Source: Prinsepia uniflora (Eukaryota > Streptophyta > Magnoliopsida > Rosales > Rosaceae). From it: a stretch of DNA of 64,000 nucleotides. Below are positions 36,583 through 48,064 of this stretch, one piece after another. The number at the start of each line of letters is the position of its first letter. Position 1 is the first letter of the stretch. Below the pieces are notes generated by a model that did no database searches, was not told where the DNA came from, and was given only the letters and a program-made list of their open reading frames with translations. A program made the position numbers and the translations under genes. The stretch lies in NCBI GenBank assembly GCA_032719365.1, contig CM064870.1, positions 42,192,194 through 42,256,193 of the forward strand, given 5' to 3'.

Positions 36583-37310
36583 TGACAGGACCTTCCCCGC
36601 AATCCCCCTCGATTAGCGTGGGAGGACCTACTCCAATTTAACACATCATGCAAAATCACTAAGGTACCCTCCAAATTTAAATATCTATATTTACCACGTG
36701 TCAGACAAGAGATAAGGCTACATTATAAACAAGATATCCAAAGTACGCAAATCTACATGATGCCTCAGCTTTCATACAGCCCGCGTCAGCGATCAACGTG
36801 GAGGGTGCCAAAACCAATAAAAAGTATGAGTGGATAAAACAAAGGTTTGGGAAAAAAAAATCAATTTTCAAAAATCAAACATTAAACCCTCTGTTTAATA
36901 AAGCTATGCATGCATCTAATTTACGAATAAAACATCAATTTTAAACTACGTGTAGTAACTAGAAAATCAAAAATTTCAAACCTACCCCACAAAAAATCAT
37001 ACCAAATCCACACCAAAGCAAATCTGCCAACAAAACCATATCAAAATAGCGAATCATATAACCTGACCCAACCTCGATGTCTACATGCTGAAACATCATG
37101 TCTATGTGATCTACTAGTAGGCTAATGTCACTCAGGACCTAGCGGAGTTGTAGACTCGACATCCGAGTGTGGATCGGCTCAGGAATTACGGAGTCCCGGG
37201 CTCGACGTCCGAGTCACGATCATAATTTCAGGAATTACGGAGCCCCAGGCTCGATGTCTGAGACGAGTCTTGGGAATGATGGACCCAGCTCGACGTTTGA
37301 GACTATGCAT
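36583..37310 (-). repeat. Old LTR remnant related to elements C and E
   Basis: Starts TGACAGGACC at 36583. It keeps the same order of landmarks as 42912 onward on this strand: CAATCCCCC, CGTGTCAGACAAG, a CATCCAAAGTACGCAA stretch, GCGATCAACGTGGAGGG, and a decayed arm TATGAGTGGATAAAAC near 36826. Identity is far lower than between C and E. The far end is not found, so the copy is truncated or too diverged. Confidence 0.6.
37135..37310. repeat. Short dyad repeat (CTCGACGTCCGAG type)
   Basis: Three or four units of CTCGACATCCGAG, CTCGACGTCCGAG, CTCGATGTCTGAG, two of them preceded by GGAATTACGGAG. Each unit is close to palindromic, and the arms change together between units (CGACGTCCG, CGATGTCTG). 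Confidence 0.65.
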
Positions 37311-37923
37311 CATGTTAATACCATATCGAGCAACCATCCTCCGTACAAACAGGAGTCGCTAGGCCTGAGAAGAACTTGTCGAATGGCAACCAGCCCCAGA
37401 TCTCACTCAGTAGATCGGTATTGACTAGTCGGCATACCAAAACAGTCCCGCCACTCGGCACCCCTTTACTGTTCACACCAGCTGGCCACACCAACTCTAG
37501 CGCACCAACTCCATGCCACACCAACTTCCTGACACCAACAGGCCAGGCACCACCTGGCATCTGCCCCTGATCTCCAAGGACCCACAGTAAAATCCCAGCC
37601 ACAACATGGGACCTGCTCTCTCACAGTGACTCAACCACCACATTCATGGCTGCTATAAATACCCCCAAAACCTTCACAAATGTGATCTCTCTTCCGACCA
37701 CTATTACTTACACACTCTTACACTACTCGGCACACGATTACTCACTTAGGCATCGGAGTCCATTCGGCTGGCACCCCACCGGTGTCAAGTACTACCTTGC
37801 AGGTTGTCTGCCGAACGGAAGTCCAGAGAACTACGACACCCTCAGCGAGTTCCAAACACCATGTGGCAGGTCATAGATCCTCTAGCGGATCTCATCACGT
37901 TAGGCCCATTTCGGGATCAAACA
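37311..37923 (+). repeat. Tat-type LTR end (element F)
   Basis: Ends GGGATCAAACA directly before a Tat-lineage PBS. A TATAAATA box lies at 37654-37661, about 270 bp before the LTR end, as expected for U3/R. The LTR start is not defined. Confidence 0.6.
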
Positions 37924-37940
37924 TTTGGTGTTGTCTATGG
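37924..37940 (+). other. Tat-type primer-binding site (element F)
   Basis: TTTGGTGTTGTCTATGG followed by AAATCGCGAC resembles the TTTGGTGCCGTCTGTGG site of Tat-lineage Ty3/gypsy elements. No gag frame follows, so the element is truncated. Confidence 0.6.
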
Positions 37941-39470
37941 AAATCGCGACAAAAATCCATGTTAGATCTTTTTCTCTTCACTCACCTGAAAGAACACCTT
38001 GAATATTCATGAACACAAGCAAAACCCAGCAATCGTCCACGGCCAAAGTGACCCATTTTCTTCTCTGTCATTAATATCACTGATTAATGGAAAAGCAAGC
38101 CTACTTGATTTCCTCCTCTCTGTTCTCTCCAAAGAAAAAAAAGTTTCCTTTTTGACTTTTTTACATCTTGCCTCTTGGTGAGAGACAAAAAAGGATTTGG
38201 TGGAAAGAAGATCATTTTTTTTTTCTTTTTTCTTCACTTCTAGCCTGGGCGTTGTTCTTTGGCTGCAGATCAACCGAAAAGGAGGGGAAGAGAAATGACA
38301 GAGGGCTAGGATCTCCACCACCACCAATGCCGTTGCGTCATCGCACCTCCACCGTAGGTACGAACACCGACATCATTGTGTTAAGGAGGGGACGACGACG
38401 TGCGACTGTGGCGTTGAGTTCTTTCCTCCCTCTAAATCGACGAAGATCGGTCGTTGTTCAGCAAGGCCTCCTACACCGTTTAGCTCGCAATGGCTCGATA
38501 TGCAAAGCCCATCCAACATCGACGTCGTTCGGAGTTGTGCAGGACGGCCAATGCATCGCCAGAGAAGCCTTGTCGCTTCCTCGCACGGTCCAGCCCATTC
38601 TCGTCCTCTCTCGACGACATCGTCACCACTAAAGGAACTGGGAGACTCGGATCTACCGACCTCTGTGTTCTTCAATCATCATCATCGCCGGGCACGCGCC
38701 ACTGCTGAGCCGCCGCACCCATCCACCCCTAATGCTCCATGTGCGTCGCATGCGAGGAAACTACAGATAAACATTCTCCCATTCACTGCCTGTTTAATAT
38801 ATGATATTATCACATTTAATATCAACTTCCATTCCTTGCATGTTTAATGTTGGATATTATAACATTTAATATTATGGACATGTGAATTGAGATATGGATT
38901 TGGCATCTGGGCGCACAGAGAAAAACCATGTGGCATATATGAAAATATATATGTAGTTGAAAATATCTTATTTTGTCTATGCACACCACGTGCATTCTTC
39001 ACTCTTCACTTGACTCTTATTAATTTGTCTTTGACCATAACTTGTGTGGGCATGTTAGGGCATCCAATACATTTTAATCCGAATGCATGCACCACCACAT
39101 ATTATTATTATTATTATACCATATGTTGCCTTACTGTTATAGGTAATAATCTTGTTTGACTAGGTGAGAATATGACACGCCACATGTCCTCACATCACTC
39201 TCTTAATCATTTACTTTTATTATAATTTTTGGGAAGCATGTCAGGGATGCCAATTTGATTTTAATGTCAATTTGATTTTAATGCATGAATCATTATACCT
39301 TTTAATTATTATATTATTATAGTGACATTGAACCCATTTTTTATATTTAATACTTAATAATCTTTATATCACATTTATTTGTTAGTTAAAATCTAACACA
39401 TGCTCATAAATCAAATACATATTATTTGAGCTTATTATATTATTTCGATTTATTAACCGATAAAATTATG
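37941..39470. other. No gene recognised
   Basis: Contains T-rich and pyrimidine-rich stretches, a 154-codon plus frame (38168-38632) with compositionally odd sequence, a repeated TTTAATATCAAC/TTTAATATTATG segment near 38815 and an (ATT)n run near 39100. I see no domain or element end. Confidence 0.5.
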
Positions 39471-39479
39471 TCATGTTAT

Positions 39480-40349
39480 CAGGAAAGATCGGATTATTCG
39501 AATGCCAATCAACACGAGCGATTAGCCTAATTTACCCATGGCAATGGCTCCACCCATGTGTCCCTTAGTAATTTACAATGAATGCCAACTTCACATTGAG
39601 TTAATACTCACGATGAGCAGTTCCTCTAGCCAAATTACTTTGCAATAGGCGATATCTCTAGCTGAGCCGCCTCCATGAGTGATTGCTTCTAGTTGAGCCG
39701 CCTCACACAGAGCGACCGTCTTCTACCCGAGCATCCTCGCACAGAATGGTCGCCTCCAACTGAGCATCCCTCGCATCGAGCAGCCTCGCACACATTGATC
39801 ACCTCAAGCCGAGGAGCCTCCGATGAGTGTCTTCCCTTACCGAGTAGCCTAACGATAGGTACAGCCTCTAGCTGAGTATTACTTCATGCTGAATGTCGCT
39901 TCATGTTGGGTTTCGAGCCGGATCATCAATTACTTAGTTTGGCCCATATTCGATCTATTGTTCAAGTCCCCAGCAAAGACATTATCTTCATTGAGGACTT
40001 AGAGGACTACTGTTCGTGTGGGATTTCACCCCGCACTTGGGCCAAGCCTAAGTCCAATACGAAACCCATGATGCAATGGAAACCCTAGTCTTTGCCTATT
40101 TAAGGAGGGCATCCCCCTCATTTGTAAAACAAGCTCACAACTCCACAACACATGTGGAGAGATCCTCTCCACATTTACCTCAATGGCTCAAGGCCACAAG
40201 TATGTAAACATTATTATTATCAATAATAACATCTCAGAAAGTTTGTCCCATAGACGTAGCCCGATCCAGGCGAACCACGTATGTGCTTGTGTTTTAATAT
40301 TCATGCATTATCTTCTCCGTCTCGTTAGTGCCATTTTTGGCATCAATAG
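39480..40349 (+). repeat. Tat-type 5' LTR (element G), start not defined
   Basis: Ends just before the PBS at 40350. A TATTTAAG box is at 40097-40104, about 250 bp before the LTR end. Upstream (39640-39870) it carries imperfect repeats of GAGCCGCCTC and GAGCATCC. The LTR belongs to the element whose gag follows. Confidence 0.6.
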
Positions 40350-40368
40350 TTTGGTGCCGTTTTTGGGA
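40350..40368 (+). other. Tat-type primer-binding site (element G)
   Basis: TTTGGTGCCGTTTTTGGGA, the Tat/Athila-style primer-binding site, directly before the gag remnant. Confidence 0.7.
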
Positions 40369-40371
40369 AAT

Positions 40372-41705
40372 ATGACTAAGTTCCTCCCACCCGCTCACAT
40401 ACCTCGACTCACTTACCCTCCCGATAAGAATTTCTACTGAGCAGGATGATGGTGAGCTCAACAACACTCTTTCGGGAGATCGCAACCGAGCCCTAACCAG
40501 TGGGCCCTCCGAGGACGTGCTCGAGGTACTGAGAACCCTTCGATCGAAAGTGGCTGAACTCAGAAAAAACAACGCTGCCATCGAGAGCCGGAACCATGTA
40601 TAGGGGGAACAGCATGGAAGCACTCTTGTCATCCTTCAATCCACACACGAAGAGCTAGAGGAACAACAAAAGGCAACCAAACGGGCCCTAGCTGCTGCAA
40701 CTGGTCGGCAGGATAACGACGTTGGCCGAGTAGAGACCCTTGAGACCTACCGACCAGAGACAACTGGACTTCTCTTCTCATACCGAACGGATCTCCCCGA
40801 TCTCTTAGGAACACAAATCTTCTGCGAACTGCTCGCTCGGAGGCAACCACCGGTCCAGGGAACCAAGGTGACCTACCCCACCAAGAACCCCTGAATTCAG
40901 GAGTAACCACCTTTGCCACTGCTGAACCAGGACGCTCACTCGCGATCACGATCAACCTACCGAGGAGCAAAGAAGCAGGTGCCGATCTAGCGGCCCGGAA
41001 GCCAAGCACCACCGACCATCCAACACCTCTTGGAGGACGACGCCGACTCATCAACAGCCATGTCTGGTCGGCAGTCAAGATAACTTGTACATCTCAGCAA
41101 GGGCATGAGCAACACAAGTCATCGACCCATCACTAACAGGCTTGAACCAACAACCAAACCCCGCCAATCAGATGACGTGGTTTAGGAACTCCTCTAGCAT
41201 GTCCATGAGCTGGAAACTGGCAACACCATGGCCATCACCCCCACACCCCACCCCCCCCCCCCCCCTCAACGCAAGGCCAACATTGTCCCCTTCATAAACC
41301 GCGTCATGCAATATCGACACGAAACAGAGGTCAAACCCCTCAAGATCGCCTTGTACAACGGGAGGGGAGACCCACACAACCATATCAGCAACTTCAACTC
41401 CGCCATCGCATTGCGTAACCTCTCCGACGAGGACCAATGCCTAGTTTTCAGTTCCACTCTCATTGGGGCCGCACTCAATTGGTTATATCGGTTGGAGCTG
41501 CAATCGATCGACTGGTTTGACCAACTCCACATAGTCTTCCTGAGCCAATTCATGATCCAAACGGATCGATTGCTCACCACCGAAGACTTGGGCACCCTCC
41601 GATAGGGGGAGAACGAGCCTCTGCACCAATACGCATCTAGGTTCAGCCTCGAGTACTCCACTTGCCACGAAACGGACAATAAGGCAGCCTACTTGTTCGG
41701 TAAAA
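40372..41705 (+). pseudogene. Tat-lineage gag, N-terminal part (element G)
   Basis: Frames broken by several stops read, in order, a charged coiled-coil-like start (VLEVLRTLRSKVAELRKN) and then the gag core at 41266-41705. The core has FINRVMQYRHETEVKPLKIA, YNGRGDPHNHISNFNSA, LIGAALNWLYRL and QSIDWFDQLHIVFLSQF. These match the Tat/Ogre/Retand gag domain. The first 41228-41265 stretch carries a run of 15 C. The frame ends near LFGKI at 41705, where an unrelated insert begins. Confidence 0.75.
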
Positions 41706-42370
41706 TAAGATAACCTAAATAAGCTATCACATTTACACAAATCTTATCCTTGCAAGTGTACAAATCGTTGAAGATGGTATAGTGACAAGCAAGGGTCGAA
41801 CCACAGGGACTGGTAACAACTTAGTAAAACAAATGAATAGATAAAGTACTAGATAAAGCACAAACACAGATTTTGAGGGGGTTGGAGTTGGTTTTGTAAG
41901 ATGGAAATCAAAACAGAAAATAACATATGATTCATGTAAGAAAATGCAATATGATTCCTGAATTAACCTTTGAATTAGAATGAGTTAAGGCAAGCAATCC
42001 ACTCTAAACAATCATGAATCAACACTATGAATGTCTAATTTATCAACTTCAATCCACAATTAAGATGTTCACATATTTAGCATGCATATAACTAGACGGT
42101 ATGAAATTTCTCTTACTTAGCATGTAGATGCATGGCATATACATCAAACTTATATTTATAGGTGAAACCTAGCATGGCATATACATCAAACTTATACTTA
42201 TAGGTGAAACCTAGCATGGCATATACTCAGATTTAACCTAACCACATGTTGCTAATGAATGAAAGAAGATATGGCAGTCATCCTAACATTCCCAATGACA
42301 AGAAAACACAAACAAGGTAGCTAATCTTGTAAACACAAGCTTGAAAACAATAAGAAGGACAAGGAGAAAC
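41706..42370. mobile_element. Insert within Tat gag with a 42-bp tandem repeat
   Basis: AT-rich sequence with no gag homology, between LFGKI and the resumed gag sequence. It contains CCTTGCAAGTGTACAAATCG and CGAACCACAGGGACTGG, motifs I have seen in dispersed plant repeats but cannot name. Two copies plus a partial of a 42-bp unit start with CATGGCATATA at 42131, 42173 and 42215. Boundaries are approximate and no target duplication is evident. Confidence 0.45.
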
Positions 42371-42911
42371 ACTTCAACTCCCCGCAAGCGGCAACCATAC
42401 CTACCACGGTCCCTGCACACTCTACACCGTTGAGCAGTCAGCAGGCGCCAGCATCTCCCGTGGCCAACAGCCCACACACGGATCATCAGATCGACTTTTA
42501 CCATGGTAAGAGAAAGGACACCTACAACTATGATTACAAGGGAAAGAAGGACAAGTACTAAAACAAGGGACATAAACCGAACAATCATCACCAGTCGGAC
42601 AAGCCCTATACGGGGCCAACGTTCAAGTTCGAGACCTACTCCATTCTCAACACCTCCCTTGAGAATGTCCTCAAAAACATCGAATGAACCATCCCTAAGT
42701 TGCATGCACGACCACCGGGCCCCCGCCCCGGTATTCAATCCGATCGATACTGCCAGTACCACAAGCTCAATGGTCACACCATCGATGAGGGCGTAGCCTT
42801 CCGCGACATCGTGGAAACCCTCGTTCGGGAGGGGAAAATCAACCAATTCCTCCAACACGCACGCCCTACTCAGAATATGCCACAAATCAACATGTTCAAT
42901 GATGGCCCAAC
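42371..42911 (+). pseudogene. Tat-lineage gag, C-terminal part (element G), cut by element C
   Basis: After several stops, the 42700 frame reads RYCQYHKLNGHTIDEGVAF and then ETLVREGKINQFLQ, the C-terminal knuckle-like region of Tat gag (usually CrfH..GH.T..C; here the last Cys is lost). The frame runs to 42911, where the LTR of element C starts with TGACAGGACC. A 356-codon frame on the other strand crosses this junction and is not a gene. Confidence 0.7.
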
Positions 42912-43118
42912 TGACAGGACCCATCCCAATCCCCCCGGGATTACCGTGGAATGTGCCCTGCTCCCGTCCAACAAGGGGTGTCAGACAAGGGATAACCACG
43001 AGCCACTGCCCAAACAGGGCATCCAGAGTGCGCAAGGATCGATGGAGGAGGTGTGCAATGTCCCAGTCCCTGCTGCAATCACATCCGTGATCAACCTGAA
43101 GGGCATTAAAACCAAAAG

Positions 43119-44370
43119 CTGTGAGTGGACAAAAACCAGTAAGTTCATCAAATACATTTATAAGACATTTATGCCCTCCAATAAAAACGTATGCATGCCA
43201 CAAAAACCAGTAACCAAAACGTTTGCTCAACCGAGCCCTTAGGGCCTTAGCCCAAAAACCGTTAACCAAAAACCAAGTGTGGGAACTCAGCCCAAAACCG
43301 TGGAATACCACCACCATACAAATACGACCATGTGGGTCACCACCCACTACCATATATGAACATTAATTCATTAAAATCACACAATCATAAATCCACCCGG
43401 AAAGCCATTTCATTAATTCGTATTTTACCATTACCATCACCAGCATCCCTGATGCTAGACGTCCCTGACGTCATGTCTCACGGTTTCATAAGCTACGCGT
43501 GCTGCCCGGGGTCTCTCCGGGTCCATATATCTGACATCCCTGATGTCTGACGTCCCTGACGTCAATCATAGCAATCCTGCTCCTGAGTCATCATACGGTC
43601 CGGCTGCTCCGTATAATGACCCCTCACAGGCAATGCACCGTGACTTCCCCAGTGTCCCAGACATCTGGAGGAGACCATTATATATCCTTATATCCAGATG
43701 GTATATGGAAAACAGTTTTATTAAATCCTTTTATCACATCATTACAATGGGCCCTGCCCGAAATTTCCATAAAACCACGTAATTCCATTTAGGGTCCCTG
43801 ACCCAAAATCACAATTATTAAATATAGGGTCCCTGACCCGAAATCACATTTATAATCCAACTGGGCCTCATGCCCGATTTTATGAACCACTGGGCCCACG
43901 GCCCGATTTGTAAACCAACTGGGCCCGCAGCCCGACTTTATAAACCCACTGGGCCCACGGCCCGAATTCACAAATCAACTGGGCCCCTGGCCCGATAATA
44001 TAACTCAAATGGGTCTCAGCCCGATTTCATACCAACTGGGCCCCTGGCCCGATTTCATTAACCAACTGGGCCCCCGGCCCGATTCTCAAATGGACTCCAA
44101 GTCCGAAATTTCCAAAACAAGTGGGCCTCAAGCCCGAGTTCATATTTCCAATTTCAAAACCATTTCATCATATTATTTATTTAACCACAAGCACACAAAA
44201 TCACAAATAAACCGTTAATCCCGATATACGTGAAATACGGAAAACACCTCGAAATACGTGCAACATATCCAAAATCAATGCTCACAAATACCATCATAGA
44301 AATCATGTATATAAACCATATAACACATTTAAGCATGCATAGGATTTATAAAACCAAAGTCCACTCACAG
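43119..44370 (-). other. Intron-like module in element C
   Basis: The two arms CTGTGAGTGGAC (43119-43130) and GTCCACTCACAG (44359-44370) are perfect reverse complements. In the sense direction of the element, the donor-like GTGAGT is at the 44370 side and the branch-like CTCAC at the 43130 side. The acceptor CAG lies about 30 nt further on (CTGAAGGGC on the plus strand near 43099). Confidence 0.5.
43786..44130 (-). repeat. Paired-arm dyad array in the LTR of element C
   Basis: About a dozen units of roughly 25-35 bp, each with a short inverted repeat: GGGTCCCTGACCC, GGGCCTCATGCCC, GGGCCCACGGCCC, GGGCCCGCAGCCC, GGGCCCCTGGCCC, GGACTCCAAGTCC, GGGCCTCAAGCCC. They are separated by spacers such as GATTTNATNAACCAACT. 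Arms differ between units but remain complementary within most units. Confidence 0.85.
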
Positions 44371-46171
44371 ACCGTTTTAACCGTGTGCCTCGATACGCGT
44401 GCCACCGGCCCTCCCGGGCCACACCACTAACACCGGGACTCCCAATCCTGTCCAAATCACATTAGAGGGTTACTAACCTCATCATTAACATCCTATCAAA
44501 GTCCCGTAATTTTCCCGAATTTTTACTTATTTTTAAACTTAATTTAAAGCCTTTGGACATCCCGAACACTATCGAGACGGTGTCCGATCGACCCGAAACC
44601 AATTCCAAAATATCCGTTACAATAAATAGGACAGAAGTCATGTTGACCTCACCTCGAGATCCGTGCCCACGCGCCGTCACGCGCCGCCGTGAGTGGCTGC
44701 GCGTGAAACTCACGCGCCTGCTACAGTGTCACCAGCCCAACCCGTTTGTCTGGTAAACGGGTCCAATTCACCCGCGACACAACCCGGTTCCAATCCTGTC
44801 AATTCGATCCTAATTCCTTCAATTGATCAATCCATCAGCTTCGTTTTAAGTCCAATTATAAGTCTGTAAACTCAATTACACAAACCCTTACCCAGATTCC
44901 CACGATTCGATGATGATCCACGAAGAACACCCGGTTACTGTGCAATCATGGAACTCCTTCAATTGATGCAGGTTTCATCCAATTGATGATTCCAGAAGCA
45001 TCAATGGACCATGAGGAACAATTCCCCCACATCAATTGCATCAAACCGGTGCTCAAACGTCACGACTCAAACTCGAGCACCGTCACTGTTCAACAATGGA
45101 GTTCTGCCATTCTCCAACGTTTTCCTTCAATTGATGATCCCAGAAGCATCGTGGGATCATGAGAAAGCATTTCCCCACAACAATTGAATCAATCACAGCC
45201 CCAAACTCCACGACTCAGCCTCGATTTCTTCCTCTGTCACCAAGCTCGATCAGAGCCAAAACGGCACCATTCCTTCTCGTTTTTGATGTGGATCGACTCG
45301 TCACAACCTCAGGAAGATGTTTGTAAGCTTCAATTCGATCGTCTCAGCCCAATTCGTCCAATTTGATTTTCCCTCCCAAAACTCAATCTTTCGAATTTCA
45401 GTTCCTCAGCCTTCCTCAATCTCCCGTGTTTACTCAGTTGAGTTAGTCTCAACAAGCACTCAATTTTGCCCTCAAACCCAGTTAGAGAAGGCAGCAAACT
45501 CTCTCCAATTTGATTCCCCCATTTTGCACGGTTTGAAGAACAAAGGAGATTAATGGAGAAAATAAATATTAATTAATTTAATTAATAATAAAACATCATA
45601 ATGATGTTTCCCCTAAGACAAGGATTCTGGTTTCAAGGGATGAGTGACACTTGTCACTCATCCAGGTGTGCTGAGTCAACGGTCACTATTCAATATTATA
45701 TTATTATTTTAATTCCGGCCTCGGTTCGTTAGTTCGTTTCCTTGACCATAACGTCGTCGTCAGATCTCCGATTTCGGCATGCCGCCTGTCGTTGGATTCG
45801 TATCGACGATACCTACGTAACGGTCCTTGGCCCTCGCCTATCGGACCACCCGATCAAAAAGTCAACATTTGGCCCCTAATAAGCCAAATTACCAAAATGC
45901 CCCTCAACTTCCGAACACCATAACTTTCTCTACGAATATCGGAATCGAACGTGCCACCTGTCTATGAACTCGTGACGTCCCGAACTACGTCACGGTCATC
46001 GGTCAAAGTTCATTTGACCGCCCGAACAAAAAGTCAACATTTTGCCCACGACCAGGGGCAAAACGGTCATTTTGCACATTTTGTCCGATTCCGCCCTACT
46101 AACCACCGTTCAACCTCGCTAATCAAGATTAGTGACTAATCTAATCCCGGAATTCGGGACGGGTCGTTACA

Positions 46172-46262
46172 ACCTTCCCTCCTTAATAAATTTCGTCCTC
46201 GAAATTCCAACCGCTCTAAACTCAACGTACTTCCCTCCTTAAAAAGTTTCGCTCTCGAAACT
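46172..46262 (-). other. Duplicated PPT and hairpin of element C
   Basis: Next to the LTR lies a pyrimidine tract (purine-rich on the sense strand, AAGGAGGGAAGG) and the hairpin AAATTTCG/CGAAATT (46188-46207). About 55 bp further is a second tract and a second hairpin AGTTTCGCTCTCGAAACT (46245-46262), each stem 7 bp with a 4-nt loop. Element E has the same pair (62471-62490, 62528-62545). Confidence 0.75.
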
Positions 46263-48064
46263 CGATTACCCTGATTCCACGAACACCCCGTGGAAAGTGG
46301 AATCGACCACGCAACACGTGTACACCCGCACACCAACTACTTAGACAAAACTTGTCTACACTCTACGTACCATTAATACTCTAAACGTAACGATTACATT
46401 CGACCCCGTCGAATGACTGAAACTACTTGTTTCGAATTTGACACCACTTGTCAAATCAACCCTCTCGTTGACGCAACAACTCGACGGTTCCTTTCCCACT
46501 CCCACTAGGAGTCAGCTGACCCCACTCAACGATCTATGTTGACACATCCTGACAAACTGTCACCACACAGTTGTTGTCAGTCGAAAACTGACACTAGACT
46601 CACTCGTGGCTACACATGCCACCAACGTACTTAACTTAGTAAATGATTACCGACCTTTCACACGACCTGTGTGTAATTAAACACATCGGAATTACCGTGA
46701 CCCATTGCATAGTAATGTCCGGTCCACAACCAATCCCATGGTATCGGAACCAATCCGACTACCAACACGTTCACCGACACACCTCGGGTATATCCCGTAT
46801 ACCGTAAATAGACATCACAAGTCTACAAGGTATCGTACCTCGAACCAAGTACGAAGTACACACATCTACCTAATAACCAGACGACAACCACCTAGGTCAT
46901 AGCCGAACGCGTTCCAATAATGGAGTACGTTTGCCCAATCCAGCATGAGGCAAATCGAAACTCCACCCAACATCTAGTTCCAATTCCGAATCTGAATCCG
47001 CAACTCCGTAAGAAATCCCGGATCCAAACCCAGACATCACCTTTTAATTCATATCCAAATCCGAATCCGAAATCATTATTCCGTAAGCTAGCATTTGGAA
47101 TAACCATTCCGTATCCAAACCCGGAAATATACTTTCAAGTTCCAAAACCGAATCCTGAATCGTCACCCAGAAATTCGATTCCAAATCCCGAAATCTCGTT
47201 CACATTTACCAAGACACAACAAAACCAAACCTATCGGTTACCCGTTCAATACACTTGATTGACTTCATAGGGAAGCCAATCCAACCTCCACACGTCTAAG
47301 GTTGACAAAATTCAACTACCGTGAAAACCTACTCACCCGAGTAGAATACCATACGGGCCCCACTTCGAAAAGAAGTTCAACCCCGTCATTTACGACTTAC
47401 GTACCAAGGTAAGAGTGATATACTCTCCCCCTATCTGAATCATCAAGATCACGACCCAGATAGACACTGTGTCCGTGACAATAACGTCAAAATCCTAGAT
47501 CGCCACAACGATCGACAACCGACTCCCACAACTAGACAGATCAGTCAACGACGGGACACGTCGAGACTGCGGATTCTCACGGATTACCTTGTATCAATCC
47601 TTGTCATTCCACCTAGGAAAACCAAGGATGATCCAAAATGATGACGTCCAAACTCATCCTACGTGGATGCAACAAAAACTCACTGCACTCACCACGCCAT
47701 GTACCCCAACATCGTCTGCCACCAAGCAGAAACGAAAAATCTCGTTTACCTAATTTCGAATGCGTAGCTCCTCCTAGTGACTTCACAACACACACGACTC
47801 ACCAACCAATACACGCTCAACGTACTGGTAACTACAGTCAATGTCTGCCAGGGCAGAAAACGATATGTCGACCCCAAGGACTTCGGAATACCAATCACCA
47901 AAAACGAGCACCACTCTCGTTCCCCAATCACAACTCTCCTCGACACTAAGGTTCCTACCTCCTCAATTCGCTTGGACAACCCCGTGTCCACAATCAATCC
48001 GCTATTGTTCCGTTCGCACATCCCGACCTTTACAGGTTCAACACTCGGTTTCCCAAGTTCTCAA
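46172..48064 (-). mobile_element. Non-coding internal domain of element C, truncated
   Basis: About 1.9 kb matching 62455-64000 closely. Short frames only; repeats of AATCC/GAATCC give an oligo pattern near 46980-47200. No gag or pol. The 5' LTR and PBS that should follow at higher coordinates are missing; the sequence passes into a truncated LTR of element D near 48065-48087. Confidence 0.7.

Larger units (their letters stand above)
42912..46171 (-). repeat. 3' LTR of element C (3260 bp)
   Basis: On the minus strand it starts TGTAACGACCCGTCCCGAATTC at 46171 and ends GGGTCCTGTCA at 42912. The PPT lies at 46172 onward, so this is the 3' LTR. It has the GC hairpin GCGCGTGA/TCACGCGC at 44699-44717 and a central block (about 44760-45650) not shared with element E. 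The rest of the LTR is close to 59240-62454, about 95 percent by eye. Confidence 0.85.

Noticed and set aside
38168..38632. 154-codon plus-strand frame
   Set aside because: Starts in a T-rich run, then Arg- and His-rich low-quality sequence. No domain and no splice context.
42283..43353. 356-codon open frame on the minus strand
   Set aside because: It runs from the LTR end of element C through the antisense of Tat gag. A frame crossing an insertion junction with no domain is chance.
43786..44130. CRISPR-like array
   Set aside because: Units are diverged, spacers are themselves repetitive, and the context is a plant LTR. Not CRISPR.
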